From Nitrosomonas sp. (lineage in GTDB: Bacteria; Pseudomonadota; Gammaproteobacteria; Burkholderiales; Nitrosomonadaceae): a stretch of 64,000 nucleotides of DNA. The position numbers were made by a program, and so were the translations under genes. Below the pieces are notes generated by a model. The model ran no database searches. It had not been told where the DNA came from and saw nothing but the letters and a program-made list of their open reading frames with translations. The stretch is from NCBI GenBank assembly GCA_016710135.1, contig JADJLM010000004.1:124001-188000 (forward strand). Direction: 5' to 3'. Positions 54,263-63,390 of the stretch are shown here, piece by piece (position 1 is the first letter of the stretch; the number at the start of each line of letters is the position of its first letter).

Positions 54263-55689
54263 TTAAGAGCTAAAACGGGGAGCGCGAGACTGACTATTTC
54301 TCCCTGAGCCTGAAAACGAATTAAACCCAGATGAGAAACCACCGCGACCTCGAGCCGGTCGTTTTCTAGCTTCAGAACCCGTAGACAAATCATTAAAGGT
54401 ACGCGTATCGCGTTTTGATTGATCAGGATGATTATGCGTTTTTCTTTCTTCAGTAAATTGATTACCGCCGCCCCACGACCGATTCCGCTTATGAACGACA
54501 TTAGGCATTCTTTGATCTCTGCTACCATTCGAACGTCCAGTCTTTGGTTTATATTTTGATTCCATGCCTGGAACAACGAAAGGTGCAATCCTTGCCCTGT
54601 AAAACGTTCTATTTTTTTCAGACTGATACTATCTTTTCCAGTTGCAAACGACACCGCCACGCCTGATGCGCCAGCTCGTCCTGTTCGTCCGATTCGATGT
54701 ACATAATCTTCTGCAAATTTTGGCAAATCAAAATTAATGACATGCGTGATATTCGTAACATCAATGCCACGAGCAGCCACATCAGTTGCAACTAATATTC
54801 TTAACCGCCCTGCTCTTAATCGTGTCAGCGTTCTCGTTCGTACACGCTGCTTCACATCACCGTGTAACGCCGCTACTTCATGGCCAGACGCAGCCAAATC
54901 ATCAGCCAATGTATCCGCATCGCGCTTGGTTGCGGTAAAAACAATCGCTTGCTTAAGTGATTCATCTCTTAACAAATGATCTAATAGGCGATTCTTATGT
55001 GAAAGATCATCAACATAATGAAGCTTCTGTTCAATATTCTCTAATTTTGCGTGCTGAGGTGCAACCTGTATACGTTTTGGTGATTTCAACAATCGTGATG
55101 CAATCTTATCAATCGATGAATCCAACGTTGCTGAGAATAATAAAGTTTGCCGAGTCTCTGGTGTACGAGAAGCAATGGCTTCAACATCATCGATAAATCC
55201 CATATCCAACATTCGATCTGCCTCATCTAGCACCAGCATTTCTAAACGGGAGAAATCGATACGACCGCGCTGAATATGATCAATAAGTCTTCCTGGGGTT
55301 GCAACTAAAATATCAACGACTTGTGATAGTAGTTTATTTTGCAGTGGATAGGACATACCGCCTAGAATACTCACCACTTTAGTGTGCGGTAGATATTTAC
55401 CAAATTTACTGGTCGCTTCTGAAACTTGTAGCGCTAATTCCCGCGTAGGCGTTAACACGAGAACTCGAGGCCCACGGCTTCGAATTTTTGATGGTGTAGC
55501 CAATCGATTCAGTGCTGGCAGCATAAAAGCGGCTGTTTTACCTGTTCCCGTTTGGGCAGAAGCCATTACATCGTGACCTGAGATTAATTCTGGAATTGCT
55601 TGTTGTTGAATCGGTGTAGGCGTGGTAAAGCCTAATTCATGAACGGCTTTAATAATTGCCGGCTGTAAATTTAAATTTTCAAAAGACAC
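54263..55689 (-). CDS. rhlE: DEAD-box RNA helicase RhlE (frame broken by one base)
   Basis: This DEAD-box helicase of about 475 residues starts at GTG 55689 (MSFENLNLQPAIIKAV); a longer frame upstream is unlikely. Motifs are Q-motif GFTTPTPIQQQAIP, Walker A ASAQTGTGKT, DEAD (VLDEADRMLDMGF), SAT, and HRIGRTGRAG. After FTGQ the true frame continues as RIAPFVVPGMESKYK if one base is added near 54590-54593, and ends in a basic, Gly/Arg/Ser-rich tail (ARGRGGFSSG). The published-style false frame would give an unrelated hydrophobic tail. RhlE works in ribosome assembly and mRNA turnover. Confidence 0.92.
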
Positions 55690-55749
55690 GTTATTTCCCA
55701 AATTAAGTTTGAGTAAAAAAAGCGAGCAGAAATGAATTGAACGAGTCAA

Positions 55750-55948
55750 CCAATACCGCTAGCGCAGGATTAATGCATCGCTGCTAACCAGGGGTATAAG
55801 CAATTTCCAAACAGAAGAAAATTGAAGGAAGGTCAGGAACGATGAGATATAACTATGAAACATACATAGTTAGTCCGCCATTATAAAATATTTTTGATCA
55901 CTTTTGTAAAATTCATATCACATTTGCAGTTCAAACTTCATTCCTAGC
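55750..55948. other. Intergenic region between helicase and ankyrin gene
   Basis: About 200 bases of AT-rich sequence, probably the rhlE promoter region and the 3' end of the ankyrin transcript. No repeat or RNA gene is visible. Confidence 0.4.
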
Positions 55949-56882
55949 TTATTTCAGCAAATCGATAATTGCTTGATCTTTTGCCATATCCAAAGCAGTT
56001 TTATCACTTTTACTTTTAAGCTTGGTATCCGCACCTTTTTCAATTAGCAATCTAACGGTATCGGTATGATCGTGTAACGCAGCCCACATCAACGCCGTAA
56101 TTCCATCTTGATTTTGCTGATTTATGCTCGCCCCTTTCGCTAACAATGTGTTAACAACCGCCGTTTGACCATTCTGAGCCGCCAAGATAAGCGCTGTAAA
56201 ATCATTCGTTGCTTTCAAATCAGCTTGAGCACCTTTATCTAGTAACAGTTGGACCACTTCCTGAGCGCCGACCAAAGATGCCAAAATAAGTGCTGAAGCG
56301 CCATTTATATCTTGGAGGTCAGGTTTTGCGTCATTCGCAAGTAAAGTGTTTACGATATCAACATAGCCATTCTGTGCCGCAATATGCAGTGCCGTTGTTT
56401 GATTCGCATCGCTTAAATCCGGATCCGCCCTTTTGCCGCAAGCTTTTAACAATAGCAGCATAATCTTTTGCAGCCGCGATGATGAGTGGCGTTAATCCAT
56501 TTTTAGCCTGTGAATTGGGGTTGGCGCCTTTAGCGAGCAAAGCTTCAACGATTGCAGTATGACCATTCTTTGCAGCAAGTAGCAGCGCAGTTCCTCCCTG
56601 AATATTGGCCACATCGACCAGCGCATTCTTATCGAGTAATAAATTGACTAACGTTTCGTGCCCTTTCTGAGAAGCCACCGCCAGCGCCGTAAAACCGTCC
56701 GGGTTTTTCAAATTAATATCTAGACCTTCAGTTAACAATTTTTCTACGGTTACTACATCGCCAGTTAGCGTTGCCTTAAAAAAATCTGCCTCACTATTTG
56801 CAAAACTGATTGAAGTCCAAAGCAAGAGAGAAACTAGGCATAATCCAAAGCGGTTGAATTGAGATTTAAAAAATACGTTCAT
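55949..56882 (-). CDS. Periplasmic ankyrin-repeat protein (frame broken by one base)
   Basis: Starting at ATG 56882 (MNVFFKSQFNRFGLC), the protein has a signal peptide ending near SFANS, then about eight ankyrin repeats (DGFTALAVASQKGHETLVNLLL-like units of 33 residues). The first frame ends falsely after KSLRQKGG; adding one base at the C-run 56428-56430 gives KSLRQKGADPDLSDANQT and continues the repeat pattern exactly. Exported ankyrin proteins of this kind occur in many proteobacteria and are often linked with oxidative-stress enzymes. The partner is unknown. Confidence 0.82.
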
Positions 56883-57027
56883 AATGAGTAGCATGTGCTA
56901 GAAATTAACTTATAAGGTTAAATAAAGTGGAAAAGTATACCTCACTTTTCCTAACGCTTCGTTTGTAAAAGCGTTTACTGTGCAATCAACGCCAAGCTCA
57001 ATGGCGCCCACAGTTTAGTGTTCACCT

Positions 57028-58671
57028 TCAGCTCACGAGGAAATTCCGCATCATCCCGAGATCTTCATGCTCAAGGTTATGGCAATGGTAGAGATACAGA
57101 CCCGTATAGTCCTCAAACGGCTTAATAATTGTAACCTCCTCGCCAGGCATCACCAATACCGTATCCTTCCAGCCGCTATTAATAAAACCCTGGTTGACCG
57201 TATCGTAGCCACCAGTTGCCTGTTGGTCTGTTAATTGCCGGGAGAGAATTTGAAATTGCTGACCATGAAGGTGAATCGGGTGCGCCATCGACATCATCAT
57301 GCCCATACCTCCCCCTCGGCCACCTCGCATCCCACCACCCATACCACCACGCCCTCCATGCATCTGATGACTCTCATGAAAAATTCTAATTTTTTGAATG
57401 ATATTGACTGGGATTTTTTCAATATCCATTACATTCCCCATTTCGAATGAACGTCCGTTGAGTTTCCACGACATATGCGCCATGCTAATTGCGATCGGAA
57501 TCGTTCGATCTGGGTTTGAAACATCGCGATCCGTCAAACGTTTCATTCTGATCAAAGTTTGCGGTAATTGGGGAGACTCACTCACTTTTTCAGCAATGCG
57601 GAATTTAGCGATCGGAAATTGCTCGCCCTGTGCCAAACCACTCATCATGCCCATTGCTTCGCCTTCCATACCGCCTCCCATTCGTCCACGCATCCCCATT
57701 GATGGGGCTGCCCCATGAAACGCTAAGCTCTGCAATATAAGCGCTGAACCCACTTCACGTCCTGAAAAATCCACCCATAATTCAACACGTTCAGCAGGGG
57801 CCAACATGATATAAGGATAGCTTTCCGGCTTTTCTAACAACGCACCATCGGTTCCAATAGCAATGAGCGGTGTGCCATCCTCCCAAGCCAATTTATAAAT
57901 CCTTGAGTTAGAGCCATTAAATACTCTCAATCGATAAGCGCGCGTTTTTACAGGAATGGTAGGATTAATCTGCCCATTGATTAAAATCGTATCTCCCAAG
58001 AAGCCGGTCATACGATCATGCATACCATGCTGACGATAATAAAGCTGATTATTTTCCGTAAAACGCCGATCTTGAATCACAATCGGTAGATCATATTCGC
58101 CGCTCGGCAATTGCAATTGCTGTTCTTGCTCATCACGAATAACAATCAGTCCCGCAAGACCACGATAAACTTGTTTCGCCGTCAACTCGTGTGTGTGTGC
58201 ATGATACCAGTTGGTTCCTGCAGGATTCTTGACCTCGAATTCATAAATATAGGTTCCACCCTCCGCAATCTCATACATTGGGTGGCCATCCATGCGCTGT
58301 GGTACATGCATGCCATGCCAATGGGTGATGCAGGGCTCAGCTAGCTGATTATGAAAATGAATCCGCACTTTCTGGCCTTGAACCAAATTTAGCGTTGGGC
58401 CAAGATAACTTGGCATCGTTGACAACGTCGTGGAAGGCCCTTGCAGTAACTGCCCATGATAGCGATAAACATCTGTTGCGGCACCCGACATCATCGAAAC
58501 CTTGTCATTGCGCGCGAACAATTCGATCTCTACGTCAGGCTTAAAGGTACTGGTAATCGTTGTGCTTTTCTGGCCTTCTCCAGCAAGCAGCAAATCTGGC
58601 CACAAGGAAACCAATGAGCCAAGCGTAGCTGCCTGTAAGAATTGCCTTCTGGCATGATCAAAACGTTTCAT
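57028..58671 (-). CDS. Multicopper oxidase, CueO-like, Met-rich
   Basis: The protein has 547 residues. The N-terminus has a Tat-type signal (ARRQFLQAATLG). Copper motifs are complete: HWHGMH, HAHTHE, HPIHLHGQ and YHCHNLEHEDLGMM (type 1 Cys and axial Met). Two Met/Gly-rich insertions (around 330-350 and 440-465) resemble the Met-rich helices that bind Cu(I) in CueO. It probably oxidises Cu(I) in the periplasm. It is the last gene of a minus-strand pair with the MBL hydrolase, 30 bases after it. Confidence 0.9.
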   Translation of the reverse strand: MKRFDHARRQFLQAATLGSLVSLWPDLLLAGEGQKSTTITSTFKPDVEIELFARNDKVSMMSGAATDVYRYHGQLLQGPSTTLSTMPSYLGPTLNLVQGQKVRIHFHNQLAEPCITHWHGMHVPQRMDGHPMYEIAEGGTYIYEFEVKNPAGTNWYHAHTHELTAKQVYRGLAGLIVIRDEQEQQLQLPSGEYDLPIVIQDRRFTENNQLYYRQHGMHDRMTGFLGDTILINGQINPTIPVKTRAYRLRVFNGSNSRIYKLAWEDGTPLIAIGTDGALLEKPESYPYIMLAPAERVELWVDFSGREVGSALILQSLAFHGAAPSMGMRGRMGGGMEGEAMGMMSGLAQGEQFPIAKFRIAEKVSESPQLPQTLIRMKRLTDRDVSNPDRTIPIAISMAHMSWKLNGRSFEMGNVMDIEKIPVNIIQKIRIFHESHQMHGGRGGMGGGMRGGRGGGMGMMMSMAHPIHLHGQQFQILSRQLTDQQATGGYDTVNQGFINSGWKDTVLVMPGEEVTIIKPFEDYTGLYLYHCHNLEHEDLGMMRNFLVS

Positions 58672-58701
58672 TTTCTGTTCCTCTTTTTTTAACTACGCAA
58701 A

Positions 58702-59562
58702 TTAAATTGCATTAATCGGTATTTTTAAATAGGAAACCCCATTCGACTCAGGATCAGGAAACCGGCCTGCCCTGATATTAACTTGCACCGAAGGTAGCAT
58801 CAGTACCGGTATTTCTAATGTTGCATCACGCTTCGTTCGCATCGCGACAAACGCATCCTCCGTCACGCCATCTTTGATATGAATATTGTGCATTTTCTCC
58901 TCGAATACTGTACTTTCCCACTGCGGAGAACGGTTGCTCGGTGGATAATCATGGCACATAAATAACCGGGTCTGCGGTGGTAAACTCAGAATTTTCTGAA
59001 TTGAATGATACAACTGATGGGCATCACCACCCGGAAAATCAGCACGCGCAGTTCCAACATCCGGCATGAACAAGGTGTCTCCTACAAATACCGCATCATC
59101 GAGCTGATACGCCATATCCGCGGGCGTATGACCTGGAACCGATATTGCTTTAAGCGTTATTTTTCCTACGCGAAGCACTTCACCATCGGTGATCCGGTGA
59201 TTGAAGTGCAAACCATCTGCTACAAATTCTGGGCTCAAATTAAACAGCTTCTTAAAACTACCTTGCACAAGGGTAATAGACTCACCAATCGCCGTTCTTC
59301 CACCGACTTTATCTTGCAGATAAGCGGCTGCTGAAAGATGGTCTGCATGGGCATGGGTCTCAAGGAGCCATTCAACCGTTAATTGACTTTCCTGAACAAA
59401 ATCAATCAGCTTATCAGCCGATACCGTCTTGGTTCTTCCTGACTTCGGATCATAATCCAGCACTGGGTCGATAATGGCACAAAATCCACCCCGCTCATCA
59501 TAAACAACGTAACTCATCGTCCAGGTAGTTGGATCAAAAAAAGCTTTAATATTTGCATTCAT
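58702..59562 (-). CDS. MBL-fold persulfide dioxygenase-like protein (Blh/ETHE1 family)
   Basis: This 286-residue metallo-beta-lactamase-fold protein has the metal motif THAHADH (70-75) plus PGHTPAD, GDTLFMPD and CHDYP ligands. The ETHE1/Blh group binds one Fe(II) and oxidises glutathione persulfide to sulfite. The adjoining BigR-type regulator, sulfur-transport genes and TauE gene form the set known from bigR operons of Xylella and Agrobacterium. It is divergent from those genes across a 92-base region. Confidence 0.85.
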   Translation of the reverse strand: MNANIKAFFDPTTWTMSYVVYDERGGFCAIIDPVLDYDPKSGRTKTVSADKLIDFVQESQLTVEWLLETHAHADHLSAAAYLQDKVGGRTAIGESITLVQGSFKKLFNLSPEFVADGLHFNHRITDGEVLRVGKITLKAISVPGHTPADMAYQLDDAVFVGDTLFMPDVGTARADFPGGDAHQLYHSIQKILSLPPQTRLFMCHDYPPSNRSPQWESTVFEEKMHNIHIKDGVTEDAFVAMRTKRDATLEIPVLMLPSVQVNIRAGRFPDPESNGVSYLKIPINAI

Positions 59563-59600
59563 GATGCTTTCCTTTTTCTACTCGATTTGACTACAATATA

Positions 59601-59612
59601 TATATTAATATA
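59601..59612. promoter_or_regulatory. Possible BigR-type operator (AT-rich palindrome)
   Basis: TATATTAATATA is a perfect 12-bp palindrome within a longer ATATAT-rich stretch (59595-59616) between the divergent dioxygenase and transporter genes. BigR of Xylella and Agrobacterium binds an AT-rich palindrome at the same location. Identity as an operator is inferred from position and composition. Confidence 0.5.
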
Positions 59613-59654
59613 ATATTTTGCAATGATATATAAAATGAATTTTAGAGGTCATCG

Positions 59655-60086
59655 ATGAATATTGATTGGATACACTTTACACCCGCTTCAGCGTTATTCG
59701 GTGGTGCCATCATTGGTATCGCTACAGCCTTGCTACTCCTGTTTGCCGGCCGTATTGCAGGCATTTCGGGCATAATCGGTGGGTTATTCAAACTTCAAAG
59801 TCATGACATGAGTTGGCGCATTAGCTTTCTGGCAGGGCTGCTACTCGCTCCTATCGTTTGGCAATTATTTACCAACCTTCCTCCGATTCGAATTAATGCA
59901 AGTTATGCAATACTAGCGTTAGCAGGCCTAATTGTCGGTATTGGAACGCGCTATGGTGCTGGTTGCACCAGTGGGCATGGGGTTTGTGGAATTTCCCGAC
60001 TTTCACCTCGTTCGATCATCGCTACTGTCCTTTTTATCACAACGGGCATGCTGACCGTTTATTTCATCCGACATTTCATGGTTTAA
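59655..60086 (+). CDS. YeeE/YedE-family sulfur-transport protein, first half
   Basis: The protein has 143 residues and about four membrane segments. It has the signature RYGAGCTSGHGVCGISRLS, with the Cys residues that bind thiosulfate or persulfide sulfur in TsuA-like proteins. It begins the plus-strand operon after the operator and is followed 15 bases later by the second half-gene. The pair corresponds to the DUF395 genes of bigR operons. Confidence 0.85.
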   Translation: MNIDWIHFTPASALFGGAIIGIATALLLLFAGRIAGISGIIGGLFKLQSHDMSWRISFLAGLLLAPIVWQLFTNLPPIRINASYAILALAGLIVGIGTRYGAGCTSGHGVCGISRLSPRSIIATVLFITTGMLTVYFIRHFMV

Positions 60087-60100
60087 TACAATTCAATCAA

Positions 60101-60538
60101 ATGCAAAAAATGCTTATACATTTAATCACGCTACTGACTGGCCTAATCTTTGGATTCGGTTTAATCGTATCCGGTATGGTTAATCCGGATAAAGTTCAGA
60201 ACTTCCTGGATATAAGCGGTACATGGGATCCTTCATTAGCCTTGGTGATGGGGGGTGCCATTGCAGTGGGGTTCCTGGCTTTTACTTTAGCCAAACGACG
60301 CAACCAAACCTTCATGGGTACACCGATTTATTTGCCAACCTCACGCTTCATCGACAAGCGATTAGTGCTTGGCAGCCTTGCTTTCGGTATCGGATGGGGG
60401 CTGGCGGGTATCTGCCCCGGGCCTGGTTTGGTTCTCGTTGGTGCTGGAAGCTTAGAAGGTGTAGTCTTTATTGTCGCCATGCTATTTGGAATGGGAATAT
60501 TTGAATTATTAGAGCGCCGTAAACGAAAGAAACCTTAA
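60101..60538 (+). CDS. YeeE/YedE-family sulfur-transport protein, second half
   Basis: The product is 145 residues from ATG 60101 (a longer in-frame start overlaps the first half-gene). It has four membrane segments with the family signature GIGWGLAGICPGPGLVLVGAG. It probably pairs with the preceding protein to form one channel. Confidence 0.85.
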   Translation: MQKMLIHLITLLTGLIFGFGLIVSGMVNPDKVQNFLDISGTWDPSLALVMGGAIAVGFLAFTLAKRRNQTFMGTPIYLPTSRFIDKRLVLGSLAFGIGWGLAGICPGPGLVLVGAGSLEGVVFIVAMLFGMGIFELLERRKRKKP

Positions 60539-60585
60539 AATTCAGAAACAACCTCCCACTATATTCAACTCTCTTTTACTAAACT

Positions 60586-60942
60586 ATGTTAAAGGAATCA
60601 CTCACTGAAGCTCACTCAATCGCATTATCTGCGATGCTATCGAACCGGGCGGCAGCCAGCCAAGCATGTGCGTTATTAAAAACCCTCGCTAATGAAGATC
60701 GTTTGTTGATTCTTTGCCAGTTAATCGAAGGAGAGAAAAACGTCGGTGAATTAGAGCAAACGCTCGGCATTAAGCAGCCCACGTTATCTCAACAATTAAC
60801 GGTATTACGAGATGAGAAATTGGTTGCTACCGAACGCAAGGGAAAATATATTTATTATCGCTTGGCTAGCCAGGAAGCACTACAAATCATGAAAACCCTT
60901 TATCAGTTATTTTGTAGTGGCCACCACCAACCCGAGTCGTAG
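60586..60942 (+). CDS. bigR: ArsR-family regulator, BigR/SqrR-type persulfide sensor
   Basis: This 118-residue ArsR repressor has a winged helix (NVGELEQTLGIKQPTLSQQLTVLRD). Cysteines C44 and C110 are 66 residues apart, the spacing of the sensing pair in BigR (C42/C108) and SqrR (C41/C107), which form a tetrasulfide or disulfide on persulfide exposure and release the DNA. No other ArsR metal-binding CVC motif is present. A third cysteine (C28) is outside the sensing pair. It lies inside the operon it would control. Confidence 0.88.
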   Translation: MLKESLTEAHSIALSAMLSNRAAASQACALLKTLANEDRLLILCQLIEGEKNVGELEQTLGIKQPTLSQQLTVLRDEKLVATERKGKYIYYRLASQEALQIMKTLYQLFCSGHHQPES

Positions 60943-60948
60943 CACTCA

Positions 60949-61761
60949 ATGACCGCTACGCTCATCTGTATTGGATTAGGTTTTGGAACTGGAATCGTCC
61001 TCGCGCTTACCGGAGCGGGTGGAACCATCATCGCAGTACCACTTTTGGTATTAAGCCTCAATCTACCCGTTGTAGAAGCAGCTCCGATTGGTTTATTAGC
61101 GGTTAGTTTAGCCGCATTGATCAGCGCATCGATTGCGCTCACCCAAGGAAACGTTCGTTATCGAGCCGCCGGTTACCTTGCCATCATAGGTTCAATCGTA
61201 TCGCCGCTTGGCATCATGATTGCACAGTATTTACCCAATATGTTGCTTACCGTTTTGTTTGCCATGCTACTCGCTTACATTGCATGGCGTCATTTTAAAA
61301 TAGGTTCAGTACCACAACCATCGCTCTCTGAGCGATTTTCCGTACCTTGCCTACTCAATGATGCCTCGGGCCGCTTAGTTTGGAATGCGCCTTGCTTTCG
61401 TGCGCTCACATTTTCTGGACTGATCGCAGGTTTTTTGTCGGGCTTATTAGGGGTAGGGGGAGGATTCATCATCAACCCTGCGCTCAAAAAAATTTCTAAC
61501 TTAACGCTGCAAGCGGTACTCGGCACAACGTTAGCCGTCGTTGCACTCATTTCCATGGTCGGTGTAATTTCAGCAATGCTAATCAGCACGCTACAATGGT
61601 CGATCGCAATCCCATTTGTTTGCGGTACCATCGCAGGAATGTTATCAGGCCGATATTTAACGCGTTATGTGACTGAATCTCGATCTCAACAGCTATTTGC
61701 TTTGCTCGCTGCTTCCATTGCAATTGTAATGCTGTATAAAGCAGTCTCTCGTATACTTTAA
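60949..61761 (+). CDS. TauE/SafE-family sulfite exporter-like protein
   Basis: The protein has 270 residues and about eight membrane segments in two repeated halves, each with a glycine-rich loop (LTGAGGTIIAVPLLVL and GLLGVGGGFIINPAL), the TauE/SafE hallmark. It probably exports sulfite made by the persulfide dioxygenase. It follows bigR by six bases. Its stop overlaps the stop of the convergent methyltransferase gene by four bases. Confidence 0.85.
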   Translation: MTATLICIGLGFGTGIVLALTGAGGTIIAVPLLVLSLNLPVVEAAPIGLLAVSLAALISASIALTQGNVRYRAAGYLAIIGSIVSPLGIMIAQYLPNMLLTVLFAMLLAYIAWRHFKIGSVPQPSLSERFSVPCLLNDASGRLVWNAPCFRALTFSGLIAGFLSGLLGVGGGFIINPALKKISNLTLQAVLGTTLAVVALISMVGVISAMLISTLQWSIAIPFVCGTIAGMLSGRYLTRYVTESRSQQLFALLAASIAIVMLYKAVSRIL

Positions 61762-63316
61762 ATGATCTGCAAGGCCTGATAAATCCGTAAGTCATTACTT
61801 AGGAATTTTTCAGCGACAGATCTTAGCTCAGCCAAATTCGCTTCCGCCGTCTCCAACGGTTTACCCGCTTGGGTGAGACGTTGACCCTGTGAAGATAATA
61901 TTTGCCAGACAAACTGTGCCAACTCTCCAGCAGAAATCGACTTAGGCTGCTGATGTTGTTGGCAACCCAGTAAGAAAAGCTGGTGAAAGCGCGGTACTGA
62001 AATACCCCCGCCCGTGACAGGACTCGCCAGGTAATTAATTTCAGCATTACTGCGTGCTTTTTGCATCAAATACTGATTCAAGGTATCCGTTTTTTTCGGG
62101 CGCTCTGAATTGCTGCCTCGTCCTGCGCACATTGTAAGGCACCACTACCACTTAACAACAACACTGCTTGCAAAACCTGCGCTGCTGTAATCTTTTGATT
62201 TTTAAGCACCTGAACCAATTGCCCAAGTTGCTTGGGTTTATTATCAGCCAAACAATCCAGCAAGGGATTAAAAATAGCGGGTTGAATCTTCGCTTCGCTC
62301 AAGCTTCCCACTATTTTGGGTTCAAATCCTGCACGCAGTTGCGTTAAAACAACTGCAATCTCATAGAGCTGCTCTCTCTTTTCCAGAGCGCTTAATTTTC
62401 GGACTCCCTTAACCCAATAATCTCTGCGAAATTGCTGATTGACGCAAAAATCACGTACCGTTTGATAAAAACTTCCGCTTGGCAAGCTAGCGAGCAATTC
62501 CTGCTGCGCTTTCGTCAAATTAATGTTATCAATATAATCCTGGTAATGGGCAGAACCGGCATATTGCACTTTTGCTTCAGCAAGCCACTGCGCGATCTGC
62601 GCAAATGACATAGGGCTCCAGTCCCGATTGAAATATTCGTGTGCGAGATAGTTACGGTTTTGGTTTTTCAGGCTCTTGAGGCGAGCGCCTACCTGTGGAT
62701 TATCGCTTGCAAATCGTGGATTCACAGCAAACAGTGTCTCCGCAAAATCGATGGCAGCATCGATTTTCCCAATCACACCTTGCTTTTCAGATCCCATGAA
62801 TTCAGCATGTTGCAACATCAGCTCTCGCAAAGGTACAGTAGCAGCCCATCCAGGATAGGTGTTGTAGCTTATATAGAGTACCCCGCCAACCTTGAGCTTA
62901 CGCTGAATAAAATCAACGAGAACGGCACGGTTCTTGTTTGAAATCCAGCTCCAAATACCATGCAAGCCAATGTAGTCAAAATCAGGTAAATCTAACCGCT
63001 GACAAAACGCTTCAAATGATTGATCAAATAAATGTGTATGTGATTTCGCTTGCTGCGCCAGTTGTTGTGCAAATGCTGCCTGGGCTGGGTTAAAGTCTGT
63101 GCCGTACCATTCTACGTCAGAGGCAGCGGCATGGAGATTGATGCTAAGGCCTTGCCCAAAACCGAGCTCACAGGCCACTTCAATATTAGGTGTCACAATG
63201 CCTGCACTACACAAAGCGAGCTGCGCTCGCATTGGATTTAGCTCAGGGTAATAGCCATAGATATAATTAACATCCGCTACATAACCGCCAGTCCAATCTG
63301 TCACACCACCATTCAC
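61758..63316 (-). CDS. SAM-dependent methyltransferase with PKMT-type regulatory domain (frame broken by one base)
   Basis: The N-terminal class I methyltransferase domain (about 1-200) has the SAM-binding ACELGFGQGLSINLHAAAS loop, and the middle and C-terminal part is a methyltransferase regulatory domain as in rickettsial protein lysine methyltransferases (PKMT1/2). The first frame ends falsely after SARKK; adding one base to the T-run 62090-62096 gives ARKKTDTLNQYLMQKAR and continues to 61758 for about 518 residues. The GTG start has no clear ribosome-binding site. It lies downstream of a surface-protein gene across a terminator. Confidence 0.75.
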
Positions 63317-63333
63317 AATTTAATAAGCTAATA

Positions 63334-63371
63334 AAAAAGCACCCTAAAGATTTCTCTTTAGGGTGCTTTTT
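63334..63371. terminator. Bidirectional rho-independent terminator
   Basis: AAAAAGCACCCTAAAGA-TTTC-TCTTTAGGGTGCTTTTT is a perfect 17-bp stem with A/T runs on both sides, so it can work in both directions. It sits 20 bases past the stop of the surface-protein gene on the minus strand and just before the methyltransferase start. Confidence 0.92.
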
Positions 63372-63390
63372 AGTTTAAAAATGCTACAGA

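Noticed and set aside
54199..54600. The hydrophobic C-terminal tail of the long helicase frame
   Set aside because: It is produced by a one-base break; the other frame gives the usual basic Gly/Arg-rich RhlE tail and stops just before a terminator.
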